A DNA stretch of 64,000 nucleotides from JASLEW01 sp035544895 (GTDB taxonomy: Bacteria; Acidobacteriota; Thermoanaerobaculia; Multivoradales; UBA5704), in NCBI GenBank assembly GCA_035544895.1, contig DASZZM010000103.1, positions 62,001 to 126,000 on the forward strand. Direction: 5' to 3'. The notes beneath the pieces are model-generated. The model did not search any database. It was given only the letters and a program-made list of their open reading frames with translations, and was not told the origin of the DNA. Both the position numbers and the translations under genes were made by a program. Below, piece after piece: positions 42,267 through 51,045 of the stretch. Every line of letters starts with the position of its first letter. The first letter of the stretch is position 1.

Positions 42267-42483
42267 GCCCGCATTTCTCATGCGCCTCCTGCTGCGGGGC
42301 CGGAAACGAGCCTGTCTGCTGCGTTGCGCTCGGTTGGACTTCCTCAACGTACTTCGAGTACGCCTCGGGCGTCCAACCTTCGCGCGCCTTGCATCCAGGC
42401 CCGTTTGCGACCTGCGGGGAGTGCCGCCAATGGCGGGAGCGGCGGCCGGCCCCTCGCGACGGACGCGCATGAGAAATGCGGGC
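42267..42483. repeat. 217-bp inverted-repeat element (MITE/REP-like)
   Basis: Perfect 19-bp terminal inverted repeats (GCCCGCATTTCTCATGCGC, 42267-42285, and its complement 42465-42483) extend imperfectly inward through a GGGGCCGG block. The centre has a nested hairpin: GGTTGGAC pairs with GTCCAACC around CGTACTTCGAGTACG. It fills most of the 334-bp gap between the SWIB and TerC genes. No transposase or real ORF is within it; a minus-strand frame crossing it is an artefact. Confidence 0.8.
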
Positions 42484-42519
42484 TAGGTGCGCGCGATCGG
42501 GGCCGGCTGGCCAGCGCCG

Positions 42520-43479
42520 ATGCCGGCGGAAACGATCGGCACTGCGCTGCAATGGGGGGGGCTCCTCGCTCTCATCCTGGGGCTGCTCGCCGTCGACCTC
42601 GGTCTGTTGCAGCGCCGCGAGCGCCGCGGCCGCGGGGCGGGCGCCGGCGCGGCGCTGGCGTGGAGCGGGGCATGGACGGCCGTCGCCCTGCTCTTCAACC
42701 TGTGGGTCTGTCTCCGCTTCGGCCGGCGGGCCGGCCTCGAGTTCCTGGCCGCCTATCTCGTCGAGCGCGCGCTCTCCTTCGACAACCTCTTTGTTTTTCT
42801 CCTGATCTTCAGCTATTTCTCCGTGCCCCGCCCGGAGCAGAGCCGGGTACTCCACTGGGGAATCCTCGGGACGGTCGCCCTGCGCGGCATCTTCATCGCT
42901 CTCGGGGCGGTGCTGCTGGCCCGTTTCGAGATGCTCTTCTTCGTGCTCGGGGCCTTCCTCGTCTATTCCGGGATCAAGCTGATGCGGCGCGGAGAGATGC
43001 GGGCCGCGCCGGAGGGGAATCCCGTCGGGGCGCTCTTCCGCCGGCTCGTGCCTCTCACCGCCGGCTTCCGGGGAAAGAGCTTCCTGGTGCGCGAGGGCGG
43101 GCGGATCCTGGCCACGCCGCTGCTGCTGGTGCTGGTCATGATCGAGGCAACCGACCTGGCTTTCGCGGTCGACTCGATTCCTGCGGTCTTCGGCGTCACC
43201 AGGCACCCATACATCATCTTCTCCTCGAACATCTTCGCCATACTCGGGTTGCGCTCCCTTTACGGCCTGCTCGCCGCTCTCGCCCACCGTTTCGGCTATC
43301 TCGTCCACGGCATCGGCCTGGTGCTCGTCTTCATCGGTGCCAAGATGCTCGCCGCGCGCTGGATCGACATTCCCATCGAGCTATCTCTCGCCATCGTGGC
43401 CGCAGTCCTGGTTCTGGCGATCGTCGCCTCCTGGCTCTACCCGCGCAACCCGCGCAACGATGACGTTGCGCGGCGGTGA
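42520..43479 (+). CDS. TerC/Alx-family integral membrane protein
   Basis: A 319-residue protein with about nine helices. The signatures are ERALSFDNLFVFLLIFSYF, a central ALRGIFIALGAVLL, and EATDLAFAVDSIPAVFGVTR followed by IIFSSNIFAILGLRSLYGLL, each with conserved Asp in membrane helices. Alx/TerC proteins are tied to manganese export and tellurite or pH responses. The ATG at 42520 is chosen; a GTG at 42487 abutting the inverted-repeat element is possible. I see no yybP-ykoY-type riboswitch ahead of it. Confidence 0.92.
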   Translation: MPAETIGTALQWGGLLALILGLLAVDLGLLQRRERRGRGAGAGAALAWSGAWTAVALLFNLWVCLRFGRRAGLEFLAAYLVERALSFDNLFVFLLIFSYFSVPRPEQSRVLHWGILGTVALRGIFIALGAVLLARFEMLFFVLGAFLVYSGIKLMRRGEMRAAPEGNPVGALFRRLVPLTAGFRGKSFLVREGGRILATPLLLVLVMIEATDLAFAVDSIPAVFGVTRHPYIIFSSNIFAILGLRSLYGLLAALAHRFGYLVHGIGLVLVFIGAKMLAARWIDIPIELSLAIVAAVLVLAIVASWLYPRNPRNDDVARR

Positions 43480-43568
43480 GCTCAGCGCATAGGATTCGCT
43501 GCAGCACAAGCACTGGGTAGGGACCCAGTGCGGGACTCAGCACACACGCGCCAGATTGAAGTTTCCCG

Positions 43569-44267
43569 ATGGCCGAAGACGACCTCAAGGTCCCGTCCTT
43601 GCAACGGGAGCGCGCCCAGGGGTTGCTCGACGAGGGCGACGATACCGGCGCCCTCGTTGCGCGCCTGGTGCAAGCGCAAACGGCGCTCGAGCGAGAGCGC
43701 GCCAGCGCCCCGGGTCTGCTGGCCGAGCTGATGGCCACATCGCGGGCGGCGCAGCTCGAGCGCGTCGCGGTCGAGCGGCGTTTTCAAAGCTGGGGAATGT
43801 GCGAGATCCTCCTCGACCAGAGCCAGCAGGCCGAGGAGGGCGACCCGCAGGAAGCCGCCCGCCTCGCCAGCCTTGCGCTGGCCGCCGCGGACCGCCTCGA
43901 CCTCGGGCTGCACATGCCGGCCGTGGTCCAGGACCTCAAGGCCCGGCTGTGGGCGGCGGCCGGCGAGGCGCGCCGGCGGGCGGGCGAGCTGTCCCAGGCC
44001 GAAGAGGCGCTGCGCAAAGCTGCCTCCTGCCTGGCCCAGGGCACCGGCGACCTCCTGGTCGAGGCGCGGCTCCTCGAATTCGAGGCTGCCGTGCGGCAGG
44101 CGCAAGGACGAGGGGGCGAGGCTGCCGGGCTCCTCAAGCAGGCGTCGTCGCGCTATCTCGAGGTGCACGAGTTCCATCTCCTCGCCCGCACCCTGGCACG
44201 GCGCGAGCAGCTCCTGCGCGATGCGCCGCAGCCGCAGGTGGCGCACAGCGTCGCCTGGAAGTCCTGA
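43569..44267 (+). CDS. Helical TPR-like hypothetical protein
   Basis: A 232-residue, almost wholly alpha-helical protein rich in Ala, Leu, Glu and Arg. Segments such as GDPQEAARLASLALAAADRL, AEEALRKAASCLAQG and AAGLLKQASSRYLEV look like degenerate TPRs. No signal peptide or catalytic motif is visible. It is followed 18 bp downstream by gamma-glutamyltransferase. I do not recognise a specific family. Confidence 0.7.
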   Translation: MAEDDLKVPSLQRERAQGLLDEGDDTGALVARLVQAQTALERERASAPGLLAELMATSRAAQLERVAVERRFQSWGMCEILLDQSQQAEEGDPQEAARLASLALAAADRLDLGLHMPAVVQDLKARLWAAAGEARRRAGELSQAEEALRKAASCLAQGTGDLLVEARLLEFEAAVRQAQGRGGEAAGLLKQASSRYLEVHEFHLLARTLARREQLLRDAPQPQVAHSVAWKS

Positions 44268-44285
44268 GGGCGGACGGCGCCGCGG

Positions 44286-46058
44286 ATGCCCCGTGCCCGC
44301 GATCGTGCCGCGACAGGCTCCGCCCGCACCGCCCTCATTGCCCTCGTCGCCCTGATCATGGCCGCCGCGTTGATCTCGCCATCCGGCTTCTGCACGGCAC
44401 CCGCCGCCGCTCCCGCGGTGGCCGGCGGCGGCGCCGTGGTCTCGGGACACCGGCTCGCCAGCGCGGCCGGCATCGAAGCGCTTCACGACGGCGGCAACGC
44501 GGTCGACGCGGCGGTGGTGACCGCGCTCGCGCTCGCCGTGGTCTATCCCGAGGCGGGCAACCTGGCGGGCGGCGGCTTCGCGGTGGTGCGCCACGGCGGC
44601 GAGGTGCAGACCCTGGACTTCCGCGAGACCGCTCCGGCCGCGGCGCGCGCCAACATGTACCTCGACGAGCGGGGGCAACCCAGTCCGGACGCTTCCCTGG
44701 TAGGCCCGCTCGCCGCCGGAGTGCCCGGCTCGCCTGCCGGCCTCTACGAGCTGCATCATCGCTTCGGCAAGCTTCCCTGGGCGCGGGTGGTGGCGCCGGC
44801 GGTGCGCCTCGCATCCGCGGGCTTCGCGGTCGACCAGCACCTGCGCGAGGTTGTGGGCAAGGCGGACAACCGCAAGCTGCTGGGCCGCTTCCCGGAGTCG
44901 GCGCGGATCTGGCTGCCAGGAGGAGAGCCGCCGGCTCTCGGCAGCCTTTTCCGCCAGCCCGAGCTCGCCGCGACGCTGTCGCTCTATGCCGAGCGCGGCC
45001 CCACGGCCATCGTGGGCGGCACCGTGGCCGCCGCGGTCGAGGCGGCCGCCCGCCGCCACGGCGGCATTCTCACCGCCGCCGACCTCGCGTCCTATCGCGC
45101 CGTCTGGCGGCGGGCGCTGACCTTCGAGGCTTACGGCTGGAAGCTCGCCGCGATGGATCTCCCGTCATCAGGAGGCATCATCCTCGCCCAGACGCTGGGC
45201 ATGCTGGAGCGGGTCGGCTGGGAGAGGCTGCCGCGCTTCGGGGCCGACCGCGACCACCTCCTCGCCGAGACCTTCCGCCGCGCCTTCGCCGACCGTTTCC
45301 TGCTCGGCGACCCGGCCTCGACCCGCGCCACCGCGGCGCAGCTGCTCGATCCCAGGTGGATCGCGGCGCGGGCCGCCGGCATCGACCGGCGCCAAGCCAC
45401 GCCGTCTTCCCAGATCCGCCACTGGACGGAAGCGGCGGCGGCGGCCACGCCGGCGGAGAGCAGCGAGACCGCTCACCTCTCGGCAGTCGACGGCGACGGC
45501 AACCTGGTGGCGCTGACCACCACGCTCAACGGGCTGTTCGGCTGCGGGCTGTATGTCCCCGAGATCGGGTTCCTCAACAACGAGATGGACGACTTCGCCA
45601 CCGCGCCGGGCCGCCCGAACGTCTACGGACTGGTGCAGGGCGAAGCCAACGCCGTGGGCGCGGGCAAGCGGATGCTGTCGGCAATGACGCCGGTCGTCGC
45701 CTGGCGAGGCGGCGAGTCCTTCTCTCTCGGCGGCCGCGGCGGCTCGCGCATCCCGTCGCACACCGCCCAGGTGCTGATCAACCTGCTGATCGATCTCGAT
45801 CCCCTGCAGCTTGCCGTGGATCGTCCCCGGCTCCATCATCAGTGGCTCCCTGATCGGCTGGAGGCCGAGACCGGCGCGCTTTCCGCCGCGACCCGCGCCG
45901 AGCTCGAGCGCCGCGGCCACGCGATCTTTCCCGGCGACGCCACTGCCGCCCGGGTGCATGCCGTCCATCGCCTGTCCGGCGGCGGCGTCGAAGCCGCCGT
46001 CGATCCGCGCGGCGCGGCCGCCGTCGGAGGCGCCGCGGTGCTCGAGCCCGGCAAGTAG
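44286..46058 (+). CDS. Gamma-glutamyltransferase
   Basis: A 590-residue N-terminal nucleophile hydrolase with a signal anchor (about 14-36). It shows AVVSGHRLASAAGIEALHDG, GNAVDAAVVTALALAVVYPE, GGGFAVV, DFRETAP, and the autocleavage site SSETAHLSAVDGDGN where Thr395 becomes the nucleophile. FLNNEMDDF and RMLSAMTPVV complete the small subunit. It transfers or hydrolyses gamma-glutamyl groups of glutathione in the periplasm. The family consensus ETTH is ETAH here, which keeps the nucleophile Thr. Confidence 0.93.
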   Translation: MPRARDRAATGSARTALIALVALIMAAALISPSGFCTAPAAAPAVAGGGAVVSGHRLASAAGIEALHDGGNAVDAAVVTALALAVVYPEAGNLAGGGFAVVRHGGEVQTLDFRETAPAAARANMYLDERGQPSPDASLVGPLAAGVPGSPAGLYELHHRFGKLPWARVVAPAVRLASAGFAVDQHLREVVGKADNRKLLGRFPESARIWLPGGEPPALGSLFRQPELAATLSLYAERGPTAIVGGTVAAAVEAAARRHGGILTAADLASYRAVWRRALTFEAYGWKLAAMDLPSSGGIILAQTLGMLERVGWERLPRFGADRDHLLAETFRRAFADRFLLGDPASTRATAAQLLDPRWIAARAAGIDRRQATPSSQIRHWTEAAAAATPAESSETAHLSAVDGDGNLVALTTTLNGLFGCGLYVPEIGFLNNEMDDFATAPGRPNVYGLVQGEANAVGAGKRMLSAMTPVVAWRGGESFSLGGRGGSRIPSHTAQVLINLLIDLDPLQLAVDRPRLHHQWLPDRLEAETGALSAATRAELERRGHAIFPGDATAARVHAVHRLSGGGVEAAVDPRGAAAVGGAAVLEPGK

Positions 46059-46176
46059 ACGGGACCTAGGCGCGGCAACTCGGGATGATCGTTACGCTGA
46101 AGAAGCAGACGCATCCGTGCCCATGAGGTCAACTCGCAGTCTTGCCGGCCGCCTCGTAGCGTGTTACCGTTTTCTC

Positions 46177-46578
46177 ATGCCGCCGATCAAGAGACACCGA
46201 GCGAGCCCCGCCACGGCGCGAGAGATCAGCAAGTCGGTTCGTCCTACCTCCGATGACTCTGCTTCGGTCAAGAAGGTATTCCGCTCCCTCGGATACGAAG
46301 TTAGCGAGTCGAAAGGCGGACAGGTAGTCATCCGCGAAGCAGCGGCCGTGAAGCCCGACGCGGCGCTCGCCGGGGTCGTTGGCCCACACCCCTTGCCGCG
46401 CGTCGAAGTCACCAAGAAAATCTGGGAGTATGTGCGCAAGCACAAGCTGCAAGACCCGAAGGACAAGCGGACGATCCGCGCTGACGAGAAGCTGAGGCTG
46501 GTCTTCGGCGGCAGGTCGTCGGTCTCCATGTTCGAGATGACCAAGCTGGTCAACTCCCACCTGAAAGAGGCCAAGTAG
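46177..46578 (+). CDS. SWIB/MDM2-domain protein 2 with N-terminal extension
   Basis: A 133-residue protein; the ATG at 46177 is the likeliest start, though an in-frame ATG about 17 codons earlier exists and neither has a good ribosome site. The N-terminal basic tail and SVKKVFRSLGYEVSESKGG are unlike paralogue 1. The SWIB domain (EVTKKIWEYVRKHKLQDPKD to the end NSHLKEAK) is nearly identical to the one at 41868-42185, also at DNA level, pointing to recent duplication. The next gene starts 21 bp downstream. Confidence 0.8.
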   Translation: MPPIKRHRASPATAREISKSVRPTSDDSASVKKVFRSLGYEVSESKGGQVVIREAAAVKPDAALAGVVGPHPLPRVEVTKKIWEYVRKHKLQDPKDKRTIRADEKLRLVFGGRSSVSMFEMTKLVNSHLKEAK

Positions 46579-46599
46579 GCCGAGACGCCTTGACCTCAG

Positions 46600-47238
46600 A
46601 TGTCCGGCCGGTCTCAAGGCCTGTCGAGAACCCTTTCGCGGCCTGATCTCCGCAGCGTCTTCCTCAACGTCCCCTTCGATCAGCAGTACGGCGAGCTCTT
46701 CGTCGCCCTCATTGCCGGGCTCGTGTGCCTCGGGCGCAAGCCCCGTTGCGTATTGGAGATCGAGAGCTCGGGCCGCAGTCGTCTCGAGCGGATCTTCGGA
46801 CTTCTCGCGGGTTGCGGGGCCTCTATTCACGAGATGAGCCGCGTGCAGCTCTCCGGACCCCTAAACGTCCCTCGGTTCAATATGCCTTTCGAGCTTGGTC
46901 TTGCCTATGCCTTGAGCCGCCGCCGGCAACACGCTTTCTATCTCTTTGAGGAGGTGGCTCACCGCATCGAGCACAGCCTCAACGATCTCAACGGCCATGA
47001 TCCTCAGGTCCACGACGGATCTCCAGCCGGTGTTCTCGGCTGTGTCCTGGACTGCTTTGAAACGCCGCGCAAATCTCCAGGCCTGAAAGATCTCTTATCC
47101 GTCTATGACGAGCTGGCAGAGGTGGTGTACGGTCTCCAGCAGGATCGAAAGCAGCCGGATCCTTTTCGCCGGCAGGTTTTTCGCAGCACGGTGGAGGCCG
47201 CCGCGGTGCTCGCCAAGGCCCACGGCCATATCCGGTAG
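46600..47238 (+). CDS. Unrecognised cytosolic protein with VFLNVPFD N-terminus
   Basis: A 212-residue soluble protein. It opens with SVFLNVPFDQQYGELFVALI and continues RKPRCVLEIESSGRSRLERI, GASIHEMSRVQLSG and PRFNMPFELGLAYALSRRR. The order Asn-Val-Pro-Phe-Asp, Leu-Glu-Ile, His-Glu/Asp-(Met/Ile)-Ser and FNMPFELGLA resembles a little-studied group whose Rossmann-like fold recalls TIR and nucleoside 2-deoxyribosyltransferase proteins, the last Glu being in the place of the catalytic one. That relation is inferred from pattern only. It is probably co-transcribed with the SWIB gene. Confidence 0.75.
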   Translation: MSGRSQGLSRTLSRPDLRSVFLNVPFDQQYGELFVALIAGLVCLGRKPRCVLEIESSGRSRLERIFGLLAGCGASIHEMSRVQLSGPLNVPRFNMPFELGLAYALSRRRQHAFYLFEEVAHRIEHSLNDLNGHDPQVHDGSPAGVLGCVLDCFETPRKSPGLKDLLSVYDELAEVVYGLQQDRKQPDPFRRQVFRSTVEAAAVLAKAHGHIR

Positions 47239-47352
47239 TTGCGCTCCGCGCCGCCCGCACGTCCTCTCTTCTCAAAGGCAGTCGCCGGCCTGCTCTCCAG
47301 TAGCTCCTGCCGTGCGCATGTCGCGCTGCGCTCGCCGTGAGATCATGAGGCA

Positions 47353-49098
47353 ATGGAGCTGGCCGACGGTTTCGCGCGGCGTGGCCTCCGAGCGGGCGCG
47401 GCTGCCCGCCGGCGCCGCCGTCTCCTCGCCGCGGCCGGCCTGGCGGTATTGGCGGCATTGGCGGCAGCCGTCTACGCGGCGGGCGGCGCCCCCTCTCCAC
47501 AGACGTTCGCCGAAAAGGTCCTGGTCAGCGAGGTCGAGGTCGTGGTCGAGCTGCCCGAGTTGCTGTCGAGCGCCCGGCGCCGGGCCCTTCGCCCGGGAGA
47601 CTTCGTGGTGCAGGAAGAAGGGGTGCTGCGGCCCGTCGCCAAGGCCGAGCCGATAGTCCCGGCGGCCGGCTCGCTCCGGGCGGCAGGATCGTCGCGGGGC
47701 GCCGGGCCGGCAAGCGCCGGCAGGGAGGCCGCCGAGCCGGGACCGTGGGACCTGCTCGTCTATGTCGACCGGGTGCTCGCGGATCCCGACATGACGTTCC
47801 TCGGCACGGTCGTGCTCGCCGAGCACGCCGCGGCTCTCACTCGGCTGGGCAGAGTCGAGATCGTGATCGCCGATCCGCGGCCGCGGCAGGCCCTGCCGGC
47901 GACCGGGGAGGCCAGGTGGCTCGAGCAGACCCTGGCCGGCATGGCCGACGAGGCGCGGCGCCAGCGCGACCGGCAGGCGCGGGAGCGGCGCACGCCGCCG
48001 GAAGGGGGCGTCGGCACGCCGCCCGATGAACAGGCGGTGCGCCGTCAGCAGGATCGGCTGCTCGACTTCATCGCGGCGCGGCGCCCGTCCGGTCCGCACG
48101 CGCTGCTGCTGGTCGCCGGCGGCTTCGAGCCGCGCTCCGGGCCCGCCGCCCCTCCGCCCGCAGGCGCGGAGGAAACCGCGCTGACCCTGGCGGCCTACGG
48201 CTGGGTGACGATCGCGCTGCCCATGCAAAGGGTCGGCCTCGGACCCGCGCGCAGCGGCGAAAGCGACGCCGAGCGGCTGCGCGAGCTCACCGGCGGCGGC
48301 TCCGCGCCACCCAACATCCTGCCTTCACACCCCCGCGAGACGCAGCTCGCGCACGAAGGCGTGATCAATCTCTTCGTCGAGCCGGGCGCGGGTTCGCTGC
48401 GCGCTCTGGCGAGCCTCACCGCCGGCACGATCGTCGGCTACGACACCCAGCTCGTGCCGGCGCTCGACAGCCTCGAGCACCGCTGGCACCTCTTCTACCA
48501 GGCGCCGGACGAGCCCGACGGCAAGCTGCACCAGCGCGAGGTCCGGCTGACGCCCGAGGGGACCGTGTTGCGGGCGCCCGCGTGGCGGCGATCCTCGACC
48601 CCGGAGACCGTGGCGGCGGCCCGCTTGCGCCTGCTGCTCGCCGGCGACGCCGCCCAGCCCGGCACCCGGCGGCTTGCCGTTTCCGCCGTGCTGCGTCCGG
48701 CGGCCGGGCGGACCGCGGCGGGACGGACGGCGGACAGCGAGCTGCATCTCGCCATGGCGGCCTTCAAAGTGCCGGACGGGACACCGCCCGGCCCCTTCCG
48801 CGTCTCCGTCGCCTTCGCCGGCGACCCCGCGCCGGGCTCGGCGCTTCCGATCAAATCGGGCAGGGACCCGGCGCCTCCGATCGAATCGGACAGGGACCCG
48901 GCGGCGGCCGTGATCAGATCGCTTCCGATCGAACCGCCGCGGCACCAGGTCCTCGACCGCGCCCCTCCGGGCGGCCGCGGATGGAGCCAGGACTTGCCCG
49001 TCGCCGTGCCGTCCGGCGCCCGGCGCCTCGCCGTCTGCGTGGAAGACCTCGCCCACCAGCTCTGGGGAGGGACCACCGTCGACCTGGCCGCCCGATGA
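47353..49098 (+). CDS. VWFA-like secreted protein
   Basis: A 581-residue protein with an Arg-rich N-terminus followed by one hydrophobic helix (about 24-42), so membrane-anchored or exported. The region 52-330 follows the VWFA-related pattern common in Acidobacteria: VEVVVELPELL with a DFVVQEEG segment, WDLLVYVDRVLADPDMTF in place of the MIDAS strand, and HALLLVAGGFEP. The MIDAS DxSxS is not intact. The C-terminal third has an insert of two 30-bp repeats. Its stop overlaps the glycosyltransferase start (ATGA). Confidence 0.7.
   Translation: MELADGFARRGLRAGAAARRRRRLLAAAGLAVLAALAAAVYAAGGAPSPQTFAEKVLVSEVEVVVELPELLSSARRRALRPGDFVVQEEGVLRPVAKAEPIVPAAGSLRAAGSSRGAGPASAGREAAEPGPWDLLVYVDRVLADPDMTFLGTVVLAEHAAALTRLGRVEIVIADPRPRQALPATGEARWLEQTLAGMADEARRQRDRQARERRTPPEGGVGTPPDEQAVRRQQDRLLDFIAARRPSGPHALLLVAGGFEPRSGPAAPPPAGAEETALTLAAYGWVTIALPMQRVGLGPARSGESDAERLRELTGGGSAPPNILPSHPRETQLAHEGVINLFVEPGAGSLRALASLTAGTIVGYDTQLVPALDSLEHRWHLFYQAPDEPDGKLHQREVRLTPEGTVLRAPAWRRSSTPETVAAARLRLLLAGDAAQPGTRRLAVSAVLRPAAGRTAAGRTADSELHLAMAAFKVPDGTPPGPFRVSVAFAGDPAPGSALPIKSGRDPAPPIESDRDPAAAVIRSLPIEPPRHQVLDRAPPGGRGWSQDLPVAVPSGARRLAVCVEDLAHQLWGGTTVDLAAR
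48846..48905 (+). repeat. Two in-frame 30-bp direct repeats
   Basis: Units 48846-48875 and 48876-48905 encode PIKSGRDPAP and PIESDRDPAA. The block CGGGCAGGGACCCGGCG also occurs at 56131-56147 within dispersed-element copy C, so the duplicated stretch may derive from that element. A partial third unit starts near 48922. Confidence 0.6.
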
Positions 49099-50903
49099 CG
49101 GCGGAACCGGAACGGTCGGAGGCCGCGGCGGCCCTGGCGGCGAGCTCGGCGAGCGGCCGCGGCTGGTGGCTGCCCTTGCTGCTCGCCGTGTCGCTGGCCG
49201 GCGCCTCTTTCCTCGCGCAGGGGCGCATCGGCTTCAACATCGCCGACGAGGGATTCCTCTGGTACGGCGCCGTCGCCACCGCCCACGGCGACGTGCCGCT
49301 GCGCGACTTCTACTCCTACGATCCAGGGCGCTACTACTGGGCGGCGGCATGGGCCCGGCTCCTCGGCGACGGCATCCTGGCCCTGCGGCTCTCGACGGCG
49401 ATTTTCGCCGCGATCGGGCTCTGGCTCGGCCTCCTCGCGGCGCGGCGGGTGGTTACCGGTCCGTGGGCGCTCGCGCTGGCAGGCGCCATGCTCCTGGCCT
49501 GGATGTCGCCGCGCCACAAGCTGTTCGAGCCGAGCGTCGCGATGGCGGCGGTGTGGGCGGGAGCGCGGCTGGCCGAACGGCCATCACGCGGCCGTCACTT
49601 CGCGGCGGGCGTGCTGGTAGGGCTCGCCGGCTTCCTGGGCAAGAACCTGGGACTATACTGCGGCGCGGCGCTACTCGCCCTGATCCTGGTCCGACACTTC
49701 TGGCCGGCGGACGGTCCTGCCGGTTCTAGTCCCCACCAGCTGTCCCGACCCCGAGGGATGAAACGGCGCTCGCTAACTGGCGATGGCGGACTCAGATCTA
49801 TCGGATCTCCCCCCACAACCCCTCGCGAATCCCCTTCCCGGTTTTCCGAAGCCGCCGGGTCCCTGCCCGGCGGCGCCGGGGGGGAAGGGGACGCCCCCGC
49901 CCTCTCACGACGGGAGTTTCGTCTTAGCGGTCTGGGCAGCAAGCTGCGCGCCTTCGCCGGCGGCGCTCTGGCCGGTTTCGCGCCCATGCTCGCGCTGCTT
50001 CTGGTCCCCGGTTTCTCGCGGGCCTATCTCGACTCCTTCCTGATGTTCGTGCGGCTCGGCCAGACCAATGCGCCCGTCCCTTTCCCGTGGCCCTGGTTGG
50101 CGCTGGAGCCCGGCGCCGACTGGCTGGATCGCATGGAGAGCATTGCCACCGGCGCCTCGTTCCTGCTCCTACCCATCGGCACCATTGCGCTCCTGGCGCT
50201 CGCCTTGGCGCGGCGGCGGCGCGGCGGCACGGCGCCCGCGCTCCTCCTCGCCGGCGGTCTGGTCGGCGCCTGCTTCCTCCATCATGCGCTGTCCCGCAGC
50301 GACACCTTCCATCTCACCCAGAGCATCCATCCGCTCCTGCTCGGATTGCTCGCCGTGCCCCCCGCGCTCGCGGCCGGCAACCCGCGCGCCGGACGCTGGG
50401 CGCGGGCGGTCCTGGTTCCCCTGCTGCTCGTCCTGACCTTCTGCGCCGCCGTTCCGCAGGCGCCTCTCTACGAGAAGCTCACCCCCAACCGGCCGCTCGA
50501 CAGCTTCGTGCCCCACGACGTGGCGGGCGACGAGCTCTACTTGCGCCTGCGCGACGCCCGCATGCTCGACGCCGTGCGCCGCGACTATGACCGGCTCGTG
50601 CCACACGGCGCGCCCATGCTCCTGGTTCCCCATTTCCCGGGCCTCTATCCCATCCTCGGCCTGCGCTCCCCGGTGTGGGAGATCTACCCCGTCTGGCCCG
50701 GCGAAGAGCGCGACGAGCGGATGGTGCGCGAGCTCCAGCGCAAGGACGTCCGCTGGGCGCTGGTCGGCCTCGACCCCGAAGACAACGGCAACCCCGCCCT
50801 CGCCGAAACCCACCCCAAGACCTGGCGCTACCTCACCGAGACCTTCGAGCGCCTGCGCACCCCCGGCCTGCCCCGCCGGCTCCTGCTGCTGCATCGGCCC
50901 TGA
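49095..50903 (+). CDS. Multi-pass membrane glycosyltransferase-like protein carrying a repeat insertion
   Basis: A 602-residue protein whose ATG overlaps the VWFA stop. It has about ten membrane helices and an early loop with NIADEGFLWYGAVATAHG and RDFYSYDPGRYYWAA. The acidic Asp-Glu and Asp-Pro-Gly-Arg in the first periplasmic loop resemble GT39/ArnT-type lipid-linked sugar transferases. The C-terminal soluble part (about 450-602) resembles such enzymes' periplasmic domain. Residues about 210-278 are encoded entirely by a copy of the dispersed palindromic element and are hydrophilic, between two helices. The frame stays open across it, so the gene may still be functional. Confidence 0.75.
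   Translation: MTAEPERSEAAAALAASSASGRGWWLPLLLAVSLAGASFLAQGRIGFNIADEGFLWYGAVATAHGDVPLRDFYSYDPGRYYWAAAWARLLGDGILALRLSTAIFAAIGLWLGLLAARRVVTGPWALALAGAMLLAWMSPRHKLFEPSVAMAAVWAGARLAERPSRGRHFAAGVLVGLAGFLGKNLGLYCGAALLALILVRHFWPADGPAGSSPHQLSRPRGMKRRSLTGDGGLRSIGSPPTTPRESPSRFSEAAGSLPGGAGGEGDAPALSRREFRLSGLGSKLRAFAGGALAGFAPMLALLLVPGFSRAYLDSFLMFVRLGQTNAPVPFPWPWLALEPGADWLDRMESIATGASFLLLPIGTIALLALALARRRRGGTAPALLLAGGLVGACFLHHALSRSDTFHLTQSIHPLLLGLLAVPPALAAGNPRAGRWARAVLVPLLLVLTFCAAVPQAPLYEKLTPNRPLDSFVPHDVAGDELYLRLRDARMLDAVRRDYDRLVPHGAPMLLVPHFPGLYPILGLRSPVWEIYPVWPGEERDERMVRELQRKDVRWALVGLDPEDNGNPALAETHPKTWRYLTETFERLRTPGLPRRLLLLHRP
49719..49927 (+). repeat. Dispersed palindromic element, copy B, inside a coding gene
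   Basis: It matches copies A and C: TTCTAGTCCCCACCAGCTGT, CCGACCCCGAGGGATG, GGATCTCCCCCCACAACCCC, and outer arms TCCCCTTCCC and GGGAAGGGGA. Between the arms sits a perfect inner stem GCCGCCGGG / CCCGGCGGC with a 6-nt loop. It is read through in frame by the membrane protein gene at 49095-50903, adding roughly 69 codons with no stop. Confidence 0.85.
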
Positions 50904-51045
50904 GCGCACAATCGGAAAGTAGTTACTCTGTACAACCACCTTGCCCGCGCGGGTTGGTAGCTTCATCCGCTGGCGTGCAGCCTGTCGTTTGGGCCTACGG
51001 GCATAAGGGCTTCCCGTGGACTGACTGGTCATGTAGACTAGGCCG

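Noticed and set aside
42186..42519. yybP-ykoY-type manganese riboswitch upstream of the TerC/Alx gene
   Set aside because: Looked for because some alx genes carry one; no recognisable conserved loop sequences, only the inverted-repeat element.
42157..43308. Minus-strand ORF of 383 codons across the inverted-repeat element and TerC
   Set aside because: It is antisense to TerC, rich in Glu/Gln/Arg/His as expected of GC-rich shadows, and its distal part is the repeat element.
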